Assembly: GCA_025455005.1 (NCBI GenBank)
Contig: JALONH010000004.1
Location: 102,834 to 166,833, forward strand
Source: Cytophagaceae bacterium
GTDB lineage: Bacteria > Bacteroidota > Bacteroidia > Cytophagales > Cytophagaceae
Reading direction: 5' to 3'
Length of the DNA stretch: 64,000 bases
Shown here: piece after piece, positions 54,401-62,683 of the stretch
Layout of the letters: each line of letters starts with the position of its first letter
Position numbering within the stretch: position 1 is the first letter of the stretch
Position numbers and translations under genes: made by a program
The notes under the pieces: generated by a model
Seen by the model: the letters and a program-made list of their open reading frames with translations, nothing else
The model's database searches: none
Told to the model about the DNA's origin: nothing

Positions 54401-55200
54401 TACGGAATGTCTAATGCAATAGACCGTATAGCACCGGTTGGATGAACATGTCGGAAGTGTACATTTTCGATAGCCACTTTTTTACGCGTCGTTGAAATCG
54501 ATAAGCCGGATACTTGGACCTGCGTAGTACTGTCAGGAGATAGATAGCGTTGACGTTGAGTCCAGAGTGATACATCGCCGGATGAAAGAATATGTCGAGC
54601 AGCATCTTTTAATTGAAAGTCTTTTAGCGTTAGATTGATATCTTCAAACGACTGCTCAATAGTTTTGTGCTTATTGAAATAATGAATGGTAATATCGGCG
54701 TCTAATAATTCGGCATCATCGATTTTTAAATCGACGAGTATCTTTTCCAATGTTAAGAAGATATGCCCAAAGGTTTGCGTTAAACTTTCCGTATGGTGTG
54801 TGTTTTTTTTGGGATGGATTCTGTATACAACACGTGGAGACTCTGTCGTTACTCGTTTAATTAAAATGCGTTTGTGAAATAAAGAGACCATTGAACCTAC
54901 TTCAATGACTATATTAGGAATGCTTAAATATTCTATGGAGCTTCGATTTACCTTTCGTTCCTTTTCCTTAAACTCTAATGCTTTAATACGAATGGACGCA
55001 TTCCAGAAGTCGATTTCAGTATCGGATAAGGTAATAATATAGGTGTGGTTTGTTTTTTCGTTTGCATAGGATAACAATAACTCACGAGCGTGAATTTTTA
55101 AATAAACGTAAAGACCAACACCTACTAATAGTAAAGAGCCTAACATACCTATCCCCCATCGGAGTAGTTGTTTGGTTGAGTTGGTGGTAGAGATTCTCAT
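51412..55200 (-). CDS. Giant AsmA-like envelope protein
   Basis: 1262 aa. One N-terminal membrane helix (LLRWGIGMLGSLLLVGVGLYVYLKI) is followed by about 1200 residues of beta-rich sequence with many segments of the form I-x-x-L-x-[FL]-x-x... (FEDINLTLKDFQLKDA, FHNIYLNIGKEKIEADSITFHP). This is the pattern of AsmA/TamB-type bridge-like lipid-transport proteins, with the long groove in the periplasm. The C-terminal part (KMNMTHLNQVVTPLSNIVIKSGTIDTLI) also resembles AsmA-like repeats. Family assignment is moderate. Its start overlaps the end of the ion-channel gene by four bases. Confidence 0.7.
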   Translation of the reverse strand: MRISTTNSTKQLLRWGIGMLGSLLLVGVGLYVYLKIHARELLLSYANEKTNHTYIITLSDTEIDFWNASIRIKALEFKEKERKVNRSSIEYLSIPNIVIEVGSMVSLFHKRILIKRVTTESPRVVYRIHPKKNTHHTESLTQTFGHIFLTLEKILVDLKIDDAELLDADITIHYFNKHKTIEQSFEDINLTLKDFQLKDAARHILSSGDVSLWTQRQRYLSPDSTTQVQVSGLSISTTRKKVAIENVHFRHVHPTGAIRSIALDIPYIRFHNIDFLALYERDHLQVDSILLMDSSIEIDFFNQQKKKVSQKVSLDTQLKEAWTSCAIQYIGLLNAKIQLNTSFQKVLNEIQVHRNDIQIWNVFKKREELFTLDSILITVDNYRRFTSDSLYIATLGSVSINKNQFILNDYHLQPTHSVYDKNLLHLKTDKLILNQPDYYQLLEKNEISVTDVLLVSPTIHYTQNIRRKTKKKKGETVLKEIWNRADLNSLQIINGSIIIDSKVHNNEIQLSHLNTTLNFKERIDTSLFALLYHCKNFSVEKAQYKDSKQKLLFHHVNYLQSNHALRVGQLSFTDSSTTATMDSISLLHLYVDNETLKSSLMSWGKADVSIQSKQLYPSNSKKHNTNTWTILLDSIVGNKNTIQFTNKLKGITVGTYISSIGIQKASIDSTLQWSKASAILQRTFFKSPSTQLQFSSAVVHDQQPSLLKNIEVESINAAFSQKTGIDSIDFTCDWKKCIQDRRVDVEDVRLYQPKVSMTLNSPAAKKETAATSNPPDILLKNVSCTNGSMHLIQKDKLTSNTIHLDSIDIEFNELQFLKHNVSLQYFSLVSKLKTFSIHDSIEIKARDKIMCSIRSLKKDSKIKLDIASFFIPIQHIKALLPNANEFEWGAFDVQLRNQLFYLDKKFNWKDFIRSGPDLELQRINTQLNTKDGVFRFHNIYLNIGKEKIEADSITFHPKHLLSSFREIYPYQKDYINLRVGKIKCSGINFKTIVDEKTLIGKKIFIQNLQLSSIRDKQLAASPIVPKTLLFGMLQKIKLPFYFQSFELFNSRVSYTEYSSSGKQGTVSFEQLAAAVQPFTNDATLTDTLYLKCSASLLNKAPVRIHYRESTIDTLSGFKYRLFVGKMNMTHLNQVVTPLSNIVIKSGTIDTLIIRASGNKNYCYGTIQFFFDKLKININAASDESIINPLLDIASLYANTLLLRTRNTDKTDKVYFERIPHKSIFNYWFKISLSGIMTGIGLKHDKNYQKKYEQYISTQQDLN

Positions 55201-55871
55201 GAATGCTTCGCTGAAGATCTACCTAAGAATTTACCTACAATTATAGATGCGAAAAACACACTGTACACTTGACCTGTGACACTACACAATAAAACTACCG
55301 CTTTTGCGCCGGGCGAAATAGGGAGTACGTCGCCCATCCCTACTGACGTTAAGGAGATAAAACTTAAGAAGAAATGGTTGTAAATATCCGAGAGAGGAAA
55401 ATTGAAGGCACCGGGGTCTAGAATGTGAACCAATTTCAGTAGTTCTCCAAAAATTAATCCTATGACTAAATACCCGTTTAGGGTTTGAATGACGATTCGA
55501 AATGATACTTGAGATTGGATGATATCTTGAATAATATTATATAAGGTAATGGAAAGATACACTGCTAATATACTGATGCGTACAGACAACAAATCATTGT
55601 CCTTTTCACTTAAATGGATGTAGGTTACTGTAATCATGGAAAGTAAAGAAACTAAAAAAGTCAGGGTCAGTTTATGCTGAGCTATAAGAGCGGATAAAAA
55701 AATAAAGAACAGTAAAAAAGTTCTGTAGAGTAACATTGTAAGGTTGAACTCTGCTATTAAAAATGGAATAACGAATATTAAAACAACTAATGAAAATAAG
55801 TAGAGAACCGTTATCTCGGTATAGCGTTTTTCATATAAATAGCGACCGGCAACGTGGATTCGGTGGATCAT
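55197..55871 (-). CDS. Ion channel (potassium-channel-like) with GMGD filter
   Basis: 224 aa from ATG 55871; a TTG eight codons upstream is less likely. About six hydrophobic segments are visible. The last pair flanks a pore-like loop ending SFISLTSVGMGDVLPISPGAKAVVLL (shortened), which aligns with the T-x-G-Y/F-G-D filter of two-helix potassium channels. The filter reads TSVGMGD, with Met where Tyr or Phe is expected. No cytoplasmic ligand domain is visible. The stop overlaps the AsmA-like start (ATGA), implying coupled translation. Channel identity is likely; ion selectivity is not certain. Confidence 0.82.
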   Translation of the reverse strand: MIHRIHVAGRYLYEKRYTEITVLYLFSLVVLIFVIPFLIAEFNLTMLLYRTFLLFFIFLSALIAQHKLTLTFLVSLLSMITVTYIHLSEKDNDLLSVRISILAVYLSITLYNIIQDIIQSQVSFRIVIQTLNGYLVIGLIFGELLKLVHILDPGAFNFPLSDIYNHFFLSFISLTSVGMGDVLPISPGAKAVVLLCSVTGQVYSVFFASIIVGKFLGRSSAKHS

Positions 55872-55927
55872 AGCAGTATATATACACTGTAACAATATAC
55901 TAAAAATATCCTAATCCTGACAGCTAA

Positions 55928-55935
55928 CAAAGATA
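55928..55935 (-). promoter_or_regulatory. -7 box of the channel/AsmA operon
   Basis: The minus strand reads TATCTTTG, an exact TAnnTTTG, 56 bases upstream of the channel ATG. Predicted leader is about 50 nt. There is no clear -33 TTTG. Confidence 0.5.
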
Positions 55936-55985
55936 TAATATACGGTATTATTACGGTATGTTCACTTATTTGTATATTGTCAACT

Positions 55986-57317
55986 ATGGAGCGCTTGTTA
56001 TGGATTCGCAACCACATTCTAAGAAGGTTTATTGATGTTCGTCTATTAGTATCCAAGGGGTATGGATACGACGAACTCATTCGACTTGAAATATTAGTCG
56101 CTACTATTATTTTAGCTTATATACTAGGCACAGGTTATATTGTAGTGAGTTTGATTCAGGGAACATCATGGATTATATTATCTAATTATTTATTTTTTCA
56201 CAGTTTAACCTTGCCCCTTATTTTATGGGTAATTCGAAAAGGGTATGGGGATTGGGCTAAATTTAGTATGGTAGTGTTTGGTACACTTTTTATGACTATT
56301 AAAGCCGGCTCTTTAGGTAGAGGATCCGGAATGGATATCTCCATGTTGATGATCATTGCCGGTGCGTTTACCTTTTTCCCTTTACGTCAATATTACTTTA
56401 TACTGGCTACGCTCGTTTTGACATTAATATGTTATGTTTTTTTGGAATGGACAGACTATTCGTATTTTGGTTCTCAACCCCCTCAACCCTTAGAGTATTG
56501 GTTTAACCTGTACACCACAATTGGATTTTTAATCTTATTTTATATCGTCACGCTTCGGAATAGTGATTTTATTCAAAAGAAAGTGACGTCATTGAATAAA
56601 AAATTAATTATAAAAAATAAGAAGTTAATTTCGGTTAATGAAGAGTTGGATCGATATGTATATCGCGTTTCCCATGATATGCGCTCACCGCTAACGTCTA
56701 TGATGAGTTTGAATCAACTCATCGTAAAATCGGCCGATGAAGCAGAGAAAGCTGAGATGTTGCAGTTGCAACAAGAATGCATGTTGAAGTTAGATCAACA
56801 TATTCAGCAGATTATCGATATTTCTAAAAATCTTAAAACCGAACCGGTATATTCTACGATTGCGTGGGAACCTTTGGTAGAAGAGGTGTTAAAAGACATT
56901 CGCCCGATGGCGGAGAAAGAAAACATCCATATCGAAGTACAAATTCAACAATCCAGTCCGTTTTTGAGTGATATAAACCGTTTGCAAATTATTCTATCCA
57001 ATTTGTTTTCGAATAGTTTCAAATATTATGATGCGTTCAAAACAAAACGTTGGGTTCGTTGCAGCATACAAAGTCATGCCAATTTAGCTACGATAACCAT
57101 TGCCGATAACGGAATTGGAATCAGTAAAGAAGCAAAACTAAAGCTCTTTACCATGTTTTTTCGAGGTACTACACAAAGTAAAGGGAGTGGTCTTGGTTTG
57201 TATATCGTAAAAGAAATGGTACACAAGTTAGGTGGTTCGATACAAGTAGATTCTGAAATCGATTCGGGTACTCGTTTTACGATACAACTTCCTCAACCGG
57301 TTCTATCCAAAGAATAA
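55986..57317 (+). CDS. Sensor histidine kinase
   Basis: 443 aa from ATG 55986. The N-terminal half has about six membrane helices (ILVATIILAYILGTGYIVV, MLMIIAGAFTFFPL, FILATLVLTLICYVFLEW). The kinase core has H-box YRVSHDMRSPLTSMMSL with the phospho-His, N-box LFSNSFKYYD, G1 IADNGIGISKEA, F-box and G2 KGSGLGLYIVKEM. No receiver domain is attached and no response regulator is adjacent, so it is an orphan membrane kinase. The divergent neighbour is the channel operon, but a functional link is speculation. Confidence 0.93.
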   Translation: MERLLWIRNHILRRFIDVRLLVSKGYGYDELIRLEILVATIILAYILGTGYIVVSLIQGTSWIILSNYLFFHSLTLPLILWVIRKGYGDWAKFSMVVFGTLFMTIKAGSLGRGSGMDISMLMIIAGAFTFFPLRQYYFILATLVLTLICYVFLEWTDYSYFGSQPPQPLEYWFNLYTTIGFLILFYIVTLRNSDFIQKKVTSLNKKLIIKNKKLISVNEELDRYVYRVSHDMRSPLTSMMSLNQLIVKSADEAEKAEMLQLQQECMLKLDQHIQQIIDISKNLKTEPVYSTIAWEPLVEEVLKDIRPMAEKENIHIEVQIQQSSPFLSDINRLQIILSNLFSNSFKYYDAFKTKRWVRCSIQSHANLATITIADNGIGISKEAKLKLFTMFFRGTTQSKGSGLGLYIVKEMVHKLGGSIQVDSEIDSGTRFTIQLPQPVLSKE

Positions 57318-57348
57318 AAAAAAGCTATCGTTTCCGATAGCTTTTTTT
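57316..57348. terminator. Bidirectional terminator between the kinase and nrdA
   Basis: AGCTATCG (57323-57330) pairs with CGATAGCT (57335-57342) over a TTTC loop, with an A-run before and T-run after. It serves both convergent genes. Confidence 0.88.
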
Positions 57349-57365
57349 CGTTCCGTTCTTAGCGT

Positions 57366-59747
57366 TTATCCGCTGCAGCTTTCGCAGGCATCCGGATTGT
57401 CTAAGGAGCAAGCCATATCTTTTGCTTTTTTCTCCGCGTCACCTACAGAAGCAGAAACCCCTGCTTCTAAGGATACTTCGGCTTGTTTTTCTACTGTAAA
57501 CTGAATGGCGTTTGCTGCCGGTTTCGTTCTTAAGTAGTACATACCGGTTTTTAATCCTTTTTTCCAAGCATAGAAGTGAAGAGAGGTTAACTTTCCAAAG
57601 TTCGGTTCCGCCATGAATACATTCAAGGATTGGCTTTGACAGATGTAGGCACCACGATCGGCGGCCATATCCATGATGGTCTTACCTTTGATTTCCCAAC
57701 ACGTCTTGTACAGTTCTTTGATGTTTTCCGGAATTTCAGCAATAGAGGCTACCGAACCGTTTTGTTCGATTAGCTTATTCTTCATTTTGTCATTCCATAG
57801 ACCTAATTTAATTAAGTCTTTTAATAGGTGTTTGTTCACTACTACGAATTCACCGGATAATACTCTTCGAGTATAGATATTCGATGTATACGGTTCGAAA
57901 CACTCATTATTACCTAATATTTGAGAAGTGGACGCTGTCGGCATAGGAGCTAACAACAAGGAGTTGCGTATCCCTACTTTTTTCACTTCGCGTTTTAATT
58001 CTTCCCAGTTCCAACGACCGCTATCAGGAGTTACACCCCACATGTCAAATTGGAAAATACCTTTAGAAGCCGGGGAACCTTTGAATGTTTCATATGGACC
58101 GTCTATGGCAGCTAAATCTTTAGAGGCTACCATGGCCGCATAGTAAATGGTTTCGAATATTTCTTTGTTTAAACGGGCGGCTTCTTCCGAGTCGAAAGGC
58201 ATACGCAATAAAATAAACGCATCAGCCAATCCTTGAACACCTAGACCGATAGGGCGGTGGCGACGATTAGAACGCTCTGCCTCCGGTACCGGATAGTAAT
58301 TGATATCAATGATACGGTTCAAGTTTTTAGTGGCTACATACGTTACATCGTATAATTTTTGATGGTCGAATGTACCGTTTACTACAAATTTAGGAAGCGC
58401 CAGAGAAGCTAAGTTACACACCGCTACTTCGTCCGGAGAAGTATACTCAATAATCTCCGTACACAAGTTGGATGATTTTATGGTTCCTAAGTTCTTTTGG
58501 TTAGACTTACGGTTTGCAGCGTCTTTAAATAACATGTACGGAGTACCTGTTTCTACTTGAGCTTCTAACACCGCAAACCAAAGGTCTTGGGCTTTTACAA
58601 CTTTACGAGCACGGCCTTCTTTTTCGTATTTCTCGAATAAGTTTTCGAAGTCTTTACCCCAGGTATCTGCCAGTCCCGGAGCTTCGTTCGGGCAGAACAA
58701 CGGCCAATCACCATTTTCTTCTACGCGTTTCATGAATAAATCCGGAATCCATAAGGAATAGAATAAATCGCGGGCGCGCATTTCTTCTTTACCATGGTTT
58801 TTACGTAGGTCAAGGAATTCAAAGATATCGGCATGCCAAGGTTCTAAGTAGATCGCAAAGGCCCCTTTACGCTTCCCACCCCCTTGGTCCACGTAACGGG
58901 CTGTATCGTTAAATACTCGAAGCATCGGTATGATACCATTAGACGTACCATTGGTTCCTTTGATGTAGGAGCCGGTAGCGCGAATAGAATGTATGCTCAA
59001 ACCGATACCACCGGCCGATTGCGATATTTTAGCACACTGCTTTAAGGTTTCGTAAATACCATCAATACTATCATCTTTGGTCGTTAACAAGAAACAAGAA
59101 GACAATTGAGGTTTTGGTGTACCGGAGTTGAATAACGTAGGTGTAGCGTGAGTGAACCAACGCTCCGACATTAAATTATACGTTTCGATGGCTGCCTCCA
59201 GGTTGTTGGAGTGAATACCGCAGGATACGCGCATCAACATATGTTGAGGGCGTTCTACGATTTTTCCATCTAATTTCAGCAGGTACGATTTTTCTAATGT
59301 TTTAAATCCGAAGTAGTCGTAGCCGTAATCGCGGTCGTAAATGATAGCAGAATCGAGTGCGGCGGCATTTTTACGGATGAATTCGTATACTTCATTGGAG
59401 ATAAGCGGTGCGTTTTCGCTCGTCTTAGGATCTACGTAAGTATAGAGGCGTTTCATCGTATTAGCAAACGACTTACTGGTCTTTTTGTGTAAGTTCGATA
59501 CAGCGATACGAGCCGCTAATGTGGCATAATCCGGGTGTTTAGTAGTCATCGAAGCGGCAGTTTCCGCAGCTAAATGATCTAATTCTTCGGTGGTTACACC
59601 ATCATAGAGACCATCAATCACGCGTTTCGCAACGGATATAGGGTCCACGTAGTTCATGTCCAACCCGTAGCATAGGCGTTCTACGCGGGAGGTGATTTTG
59701 TCAAATTTTACAGACTCGCGTCTGCCGTCTCGTTTAATTACTAACAT
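57366..59747 (-). CDS. nrdA: Class Ia ribonucleotide reductase, alpha subunit
   Basis: 793 aa. The N-terminal ATP-cone ([25 protein letters not shown]) senses ATP/dATP. The catalytic barrel has the redox cysteine in QLSSCFLLT, the radical site NLCTEI with the Cys and Glu, [34 protein letters not shown], and [32 protein letters not shown] (in pieces). The C-terminus ends [10 protein letters not shown], the shuttling CxxC pair. It reduces ribonucleoside diphosphates with NrdB. It lies 27 bases after nrdB in the same operon and ends at a terminator. Confidence 0.97.
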   Translation of the reverse strand: MLVIKRDGRRESVKFDKITSRVERLCYGLDMNYVDPISVAKRVIDGLYDGVTTEELDHLAAETAASMTTKHPDYATLAARIAVSNLHKKTSKSFANTMKRLYTYVDPKTSENAPLISNEVYEFIRKNAAALDSAIIYDRDYGYDYFGFKTLEKSYLLKLDGKIVERPQHMLMRVSCGIHSNNLEAAIETYNLMSERWFTHATPTLFNSGTPKPQLSSCFLLTTKDDSIDGIYETLKQCAKISQSAGGIGLSIHSIRATGSYIKGTNGTSNGIIPMLRVFNDTARYVDQGGGKRKGAFAIYLEPWHADIFEFLDLRKNHGKEEMRARDLFYSLWIPDLFMKRVEENGDWPLFCPNEAPGLADTWGKDFENLFEKYEKEGRARKVVKAQDLWFAVLEAQVETGTPYMLFKDAANRKSNQKNLGTIKSSNLCTEIIEYTSPDEVAVCNLASLALPKFVVNGTFDHQKLYDVTYVATKNLNRIIDINYYPVPEAERSNRRHRPIGLGVQGLADAFILLRMPFDSEEAARLNKEIFETIYYAAMVASKDLAAIDGPYETFKGSPASKGIFQFDMWGVTPDSGRWNWEELKREVKKVGIRNSLLLAPMPTASTSQILGNNECFEPYTSNIYTRRVLSGEFVVVNKHLLKDLIKLGLWNDKMKNKLIEQNGSVASIAEIPENIKELYKTCWEIKGKTIMDMAADRGAYICQSQSLNVFMAEPNFGKLTSLHFYAWKKGLKTGMYYLRTKPAANAIQFTVEKQAEVSLEAGVSASVGDAEKKAKDMACSLDNPDACESCSG

Positions 59748-59774
59748 ACGTTCTACGTAAAAGGGGGTTAAAAA

Positions 59775-60749
59775 TTAGAAATCTTCGTCAATAGAGAATT
59801 TTTGTGTTTCTTTTTCAGCCATAACTCCGGCCTTTTGATATTCCGATACACGCTTTTCAAAGAAGTTGGTTTTACCTTGAAGCGAGATCATTTCCATGAA
59901 ATCGAAAGGATTGGTTACGTTATATTGTTTTGGACAACCTAAAGCTTGTAATAGGCGGTCGGCTACGAATTCAATGTATTGTTTCATCAGACGAGAGTTC
60001 ATACCGATTAAGTCAACCGGTAATGCTTCTGTGATGAATTCTTGCTCAATTTTAACGGCATCTACGATGATTTCGATTACCCGTTCTTGCGGCATTTTGT
60101 TGTTGATGTACTTCGTATATAATAGACAAGCGAAGTCACAATGTAAACCCTCATCGCGCGAAATTAGTTCGTTAGAGAAGCTTAAACCCGGCATTAAGCC
60201 GCGTTTTTTCAACCAGAAAATGGAGCAGAAGGAGCCGGAGAAGAAGATACCTTCTACCGCAGCGAAAGCGATTAAGCGTTCGATGAAACTTCCGTTGTTG
60301 ATCCACTTTAAAGCCCACTCTGCTTTTTTACCTACACAAGGAACCGTATCGATGGCATTGAAAAGTTTATCTTTTTCAGCCGGGTCTTTTACGTAGGTAT
60401 CAATTAATAAGGAGTAGGTCTCGGAGTGGATGTTCTCCATCATGATTTGGTAGCCGTAGAAACATTTCGCTTCCGGTATTTGAACCGTTTCTAAGAAAGA
60501 AGTAGCTAGGTTTTCATTAACTATACCGTCACTGGCGGCGAAAAACGCCAGAACGTGCGATACAAAATGACGTTCACCGTCATTCAGTTTAGCCCAGTCG
60601 CTAAGATCCTGAGACAAGTCAATTTCTTCTGCGGTCCAAAAACTCGCTTCAGCTTGCTTGTACATTTGCCATACATCATCATATTTGATGGGAAATAGAA
60701 CAAATCTGTTCTTATTTTCTTTCAATAGCGGTTCTTCTACCAAACTCAT
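59775..60749 (-). CDS. nrdB: Class I ribonucleotide reductase, beta subunit
   Basis: 324 aa. All di-iron ligands are visible: Asp in [11 protein letters not shown], Glu and His in [10 protein letters not shown], Glu in FAAVEGIFF, and Glu with His in [12 protein letters not shown]. The radical tyrosine is present in ENIHSETY, at the +4 position after the His, so this is a tyrosyl-radical R2. The C-terminal ...FSIDEDF tail should dock into NrdA. It is the first gene of the nrdBA operon and follows the candidate structured leader. Confidence 0.97.
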   Translation of the reverse strand: MSLVEEPLLKENKNRFVLFPIKYDDVWQMYKQAEASFWTAEEIDLSQDLSDWAKLNDGERHFVSHVLAFFAASDGIVNENLATSFLETVQIPEAKCFYGYQIMMENIHSETYSLLIDTYVKDPAEKDKLFNAIDTVPCVGKKAEWALKWINNGSFIERLIAFAAVEGIFFSGSFCSIFWLKKRGLMPGLSFSNELISRDEGLHCDFACLLYTKYINNKMPQERVIEIIVDAVKIEQEFITEALPVDLIGMNSRLMKQYIEFVADRLLQALGCPKQYNVTNPFDFMEMISLQGKTNFFEKRVSEYQKAGVMAEKETQKFSIDEDF

Positions 60750-60823
60750 AAGTGTATATTATAAAGACGTAAGTTGCGGTCTAGAGCGGGTAAATGGGCA
60801 GTCGTTTGGACGAAATTGCTTAA

Positions 60824-60955
60824 GTACCTGCATATCAATAGCAAAACTCCCTTTGCAGGGGGCAGATTACGGGTCCATACTTCGGTCGCTCGTGGGAGCA
60901 GAAAGGAAATGGGTAATGCTAAAAAGTTTTGCTTGACCCTCTGTTTAGGAGGTAC
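60824..60955 (-). promoter_or_regulatory. Candidate structured 5-prime leader of nrdBA
   Basis: Nested complementary segments span this interval. GTACCT (60824-60829) pairs with AGGTAC (60950-60955). AGCAAAACT (60840-60848) pairs with AGTTTTGCT (60925-60933). Inside are CCC/GGG (60849-60851, 60858-60862), ATTAC/GTAAT (60866-60870, 60913-60917), CCAT/ATGG (60875-60878, 60909-60912) and GCTC/GAGC (60888-60891, 60896-60899). A promoter-like box (TACATTTT, minus strand) starts just beyond the outer stem, so the RNA would begin at the element and reach nrdB after about 75 further bases. I see no match to the cobalamin or other riboswitch consensus I know. Strand and function are inferred. Confidence 0.4.
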
Positions 60956-60959
60956 AACA

Positions 60960-60988
60960 AAAATGTAAAAAAGAGGTCTTAAAACCAA
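60960..60988 (-). promoter_or_regulatory. Candidate promoter of nrdBA
   Basis: Reading the minus strand, TTG (60988-60986), an 18-bp spacer and TACATTTT (60967-60960) match the -33/-7 pattern with one mismatch (final T in place of G). The start would fall near 60954, at the outer edge of the structured leader. Confidence 0.4.
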
Positions 60989-61171
60989 GGTAAGATTATA
61001 CACATAGGAAGTAAGAAGTAGCATACCTAAATTTAGTAAAAAGGCTCTATTTTACAAATAGTTAGGGCTTTTTTAGGGGGTATTTTAAAGGAAAAGGATG
61101 TAGGTTTATAGCCGTTTTTAGCGAATTTAAGCCTATGGGTATTTTTCCACATTATTTATTTCCATGCAATA
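60989..61171. other. Intergenic DNA between nrdB leader and rplU promoter
   Basis: This is the central part of a 490-bp divergent gap (60750-61239). It is AT-rich, with short runs such as TTTTTTAGGGGG, and I find no ORF, convincing hairpin or repeat in it beyond weak imperfect stems. Confidence 0.4.
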
Positions 61172-61203
61172 ATTGTACAATCGTCGGAATTCCATTATAT
61201 TTG
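61172..61203 (+). promoter_or_regulatory. Promoter of rplU-rpmA
   Basis: TATATTTG (61196-61203) is an exact -7 box and ATTG (61172-61175) lies at the proper -33 distance (20-bp spacer). The leader would be about 30 nt. Confidence 0.7.
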
Positions 61204-61239
61204 CAGTCCAAAAATTTAATACTTTAAACTGTTAAGAGC

Positions 61240-61551
61240 ATGTATGCAATTGTAGAAATTGGCGGCAAACAAGTAAAAGTAGAAGCAGGGCGTTTCATTT
61301 ACACGGCGCGTTTAGAAGGAGCAGAAGGCTCTTCCGTGTCGTTTGACAACGTGTTGTTACTCGCCGACCAAGCCAATGTACAGGTAGGTGCACCGAGCGT
61401 TAAGGGCGCTAAAGTTACCGGTAAAATCGTAGAACATTTGAAAGACGATAAAGTAATCGCTTTCAAAAAGAAGCGTAGAAAAGGTTTTGTTAAGACTCGT
61501 GGTCACAGAACTGCTTTAACTAAAGTACAAATCGAAAACATCGTAAAATAA
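61240..61551 (+). CDS. rplU: 50S ribosomal protein L21
   Basis: 103 aa, full length. MYAIVEIGGKQVKVEAGRFIY, the central VLLLADQANVQVGAPSVKGAKV and the C-terminal VIAFKKKRRKGFVKTRGHRTALTKV with basic signature residues identify L21, which binds 23S rRNA in the large subunit. rpmA follows after 9 bases, the common rplU-rpmA order. Confidence 0.98.
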   Translation: MYAIVEIGGKQVKVEAGRFIYTARLEGAEGSSVSFDNVLLLADQANVQVGAPSVKGAKVTGKIVEHLKDDKVIAFKKKRRKGFVKTRGHRTALTKVQIENIVK

Positions 61552-61560
61552 TAACATACC

Positions 61561-61818
61561 ATGGCACACAAAAAAGGGGTCGGTAGTTCCAAAAACGGTC
61601 GTGAATCACACAGTAAGCGATTAGGTGTGAAGATCTATGGCGGTCAGACTGCTATAGCCGGCAATATCATTGTAAGACAACGTGGTACGGTTCACCATCC
61701 GGGTGAAAACGTAGGTATCGGTAAAGACCACACGTTATTTGCATTAACAGACGGAATCGTTACGTTCAAAAAAGGTAAAAAAGATCGTTCGTTTGTTTCC
61801 GTTCTTCCAAAGGCATAA
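61561..61818 (+). CDS. rpmA: 50S ribosomal protein L27
   Basis: 85 aa. [43 protein letters not shown] (shortened here) carries the L27 signature, followed by [22 protein letters not shown]. The mature N-terminus begins near residue 2 without the extra pre-sequence seen in Firmicutes. It contacts the peptidyl transferase centre. It ends at a terminator. Confidence 0.98.
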   Translation: MAHKKGVGSSKNGRESHSKRLGVKIYGGQTAIAGNIIVRQRGTVHHPGENVGIGKDHTLFALTDGIVTFKKGKKDRSFVSVLPKA

Positions 61819-61844
61819 GTAATACCTAAAACGATAGACGTTTG

Positions 61845-61880
61845 AACTCCCGTTTGCCTCAGCATTCGGGAGTTTTTTTT
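61845..61880 (+). terminator. Terminator after rpmA
   Basis: AACTCCCG (61845-61852) pairs perfectly with CGGGAGTT (61867-61874) across a 14-base loop, followed by eight T. Confidence 0.88.
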
Positions 61881-61882
61881 GT

Positions 61883-62002
61883 GAGTTTAAAGTTCAAAGT
61901 GTAAAGTTTAAAGAGAACCCCTAACTTTAACTTTTAGCTTTTAACTTTAACTTTTAACTTTCAACTTTAAACCTTAAACTTCAAACTTCAAACTTCAAAC
62001 TC
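61883..62002. repeat. Palindromic cluster of degenerate heptamer repeats
   Basis: About 120 bases between the rpmA terminator and the next ATG consist of variants of AAACTTC / AACTTTA. The left third (from GAGTTTAAAGTTC) reads as the complement of the right part (ending CTTCAAACTC), so the block is an imperfect inverted repeat. The final AACTTCAAACTCCC abuts the ATG at 62005. Confidence 0.8.
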
Positions 62003-62004
62003 CC

Positions 62005-62346
62005 ATGACCATCTACGGCATCAAAAACTGCGATACCATGAAAAAAGCCTTCACTTACTTAGATAGCAAAGGAGTGAAGTATACCTTTCACGATTATAAA
62101 AAAGAAAGTCCGGATGCTACGTGGCTAACGGAGTTGGTAGACACCTACGGTGTAGATACCGTGATTAATAAAAAAGGGATCACTTGGAAAAAGTTAGCAC
62201 CGGAAGTGCAGAAGAAAGCTTCTACGACTAAAGGTGCTGTAGCCTTAATGATACAATCCCCTTCTATGATCAAACGACCCATCGTGATTCAAGGCAAGAA
62301 AGTGATTTTTGGATTTGACTCAGCAGAATGGGATAAGCAGTTATGA
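62005..62346 (+). CDS. ArsC/Spx family protein (YffB-like)
   Basis: 113 aa, thioredoxin-fold. The motif MTIYGIKNCDTMKKAFTYLDSKGVKYTFHDYKK (here in pieces) has the ArsC/Spx cysteine (NCDTM, single Cys in place of CxxC). It also has INKKGITWKKL, IKRPIVIQGKKVIFGFDSAEWD. This combination fits the YffB branch, related to arsenate reductases but of unclear activity; it lacks the Spx partner-binding residues I would look for. Nothing in the genome context supports arsenic resistance. Confidence 0.88.
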   Translation: MTIYGIKNCDTMKKAFTYLDSKGVKYTFHDYKKESPDATWLTELVDTYGVDTVINKKGITWKKLAPEVQKKASTTKGAVALMIQSPSMIKRPIVIQGKKVIFGFDSAEWDKQL

Positions 62347-62647
62347 ATGATGAGTTATGAATTAAGTTAACGTTCATTCTCTCCGTTTTAGACTTGCTTT
62401 ACCCAGCTTTTAGTCTTAAGTTTTAGGCTATAATGCTTTTTCCCTTTTTCCAGCCCCGTTAGGGGCGACACCATCATAGCAACCCCCTCCCCATAACTCC
62501 CAACGTGCTACCTCGCAGATATCTAGTTCAATACATTTTGTGGAATGGGAGGATTTGAGTAGTTTAGGTTAAACAATCATGCCTATAAGGTGCGGCTATA
62601 TCTCGTTTAGGTGGAGGGATATATGCACTTGGGTGTGTGTATAGATA
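62347..62647. other. Intergenic accessory DNA with REP-like hairpins
   Basis: The 337-bp gap to the next gene holds a perfect GCCCC-GTTA-GGGGC hairpin (62453-62466) and an inverted pair CCCAACGTGC (62499-62508) / GCACTTGGG (62625-62633) that frames about 115 bases. These resemble REP-like elements often scattered in intergenic regions of this phylum. No ORF is credible here. Confidence 0.5.
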
Positions 62648-62665
62648 TGTTAGCATACATTATAA
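62648..62665. repeat. Left arm of the inverted repeat bounding the DUF5343/HEPN pair
   Basis: TGTTAGCATACATTATAA pairs in inverted orientation, with one mismatch, with TTATAACGTATGCTAACA at 63892-63909. It lies 18 bases upstream of the DUF5343 ATG and may be the end of a mobile cassette. Confidence 0.7.
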
Positions 62666-62683
62666 AAATAAAAACTAAGACAT

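Noticed and set aside
60824..60955. Cobalamin riboswitch upstream of nrdBA
   Set aside because: No stretch on either strand matches the conserved core (for example GCCACTG or the AAxAGGGAA box), so only an unnamed structured leader is reported.
60658..61024. Overlapping small reading frames around the nrdB leader on both strands
   Set aside because: They overlap either nrdB coding sequence or the structured leader, have no conserved-looking protein sequence, and better explained as shadow frames.
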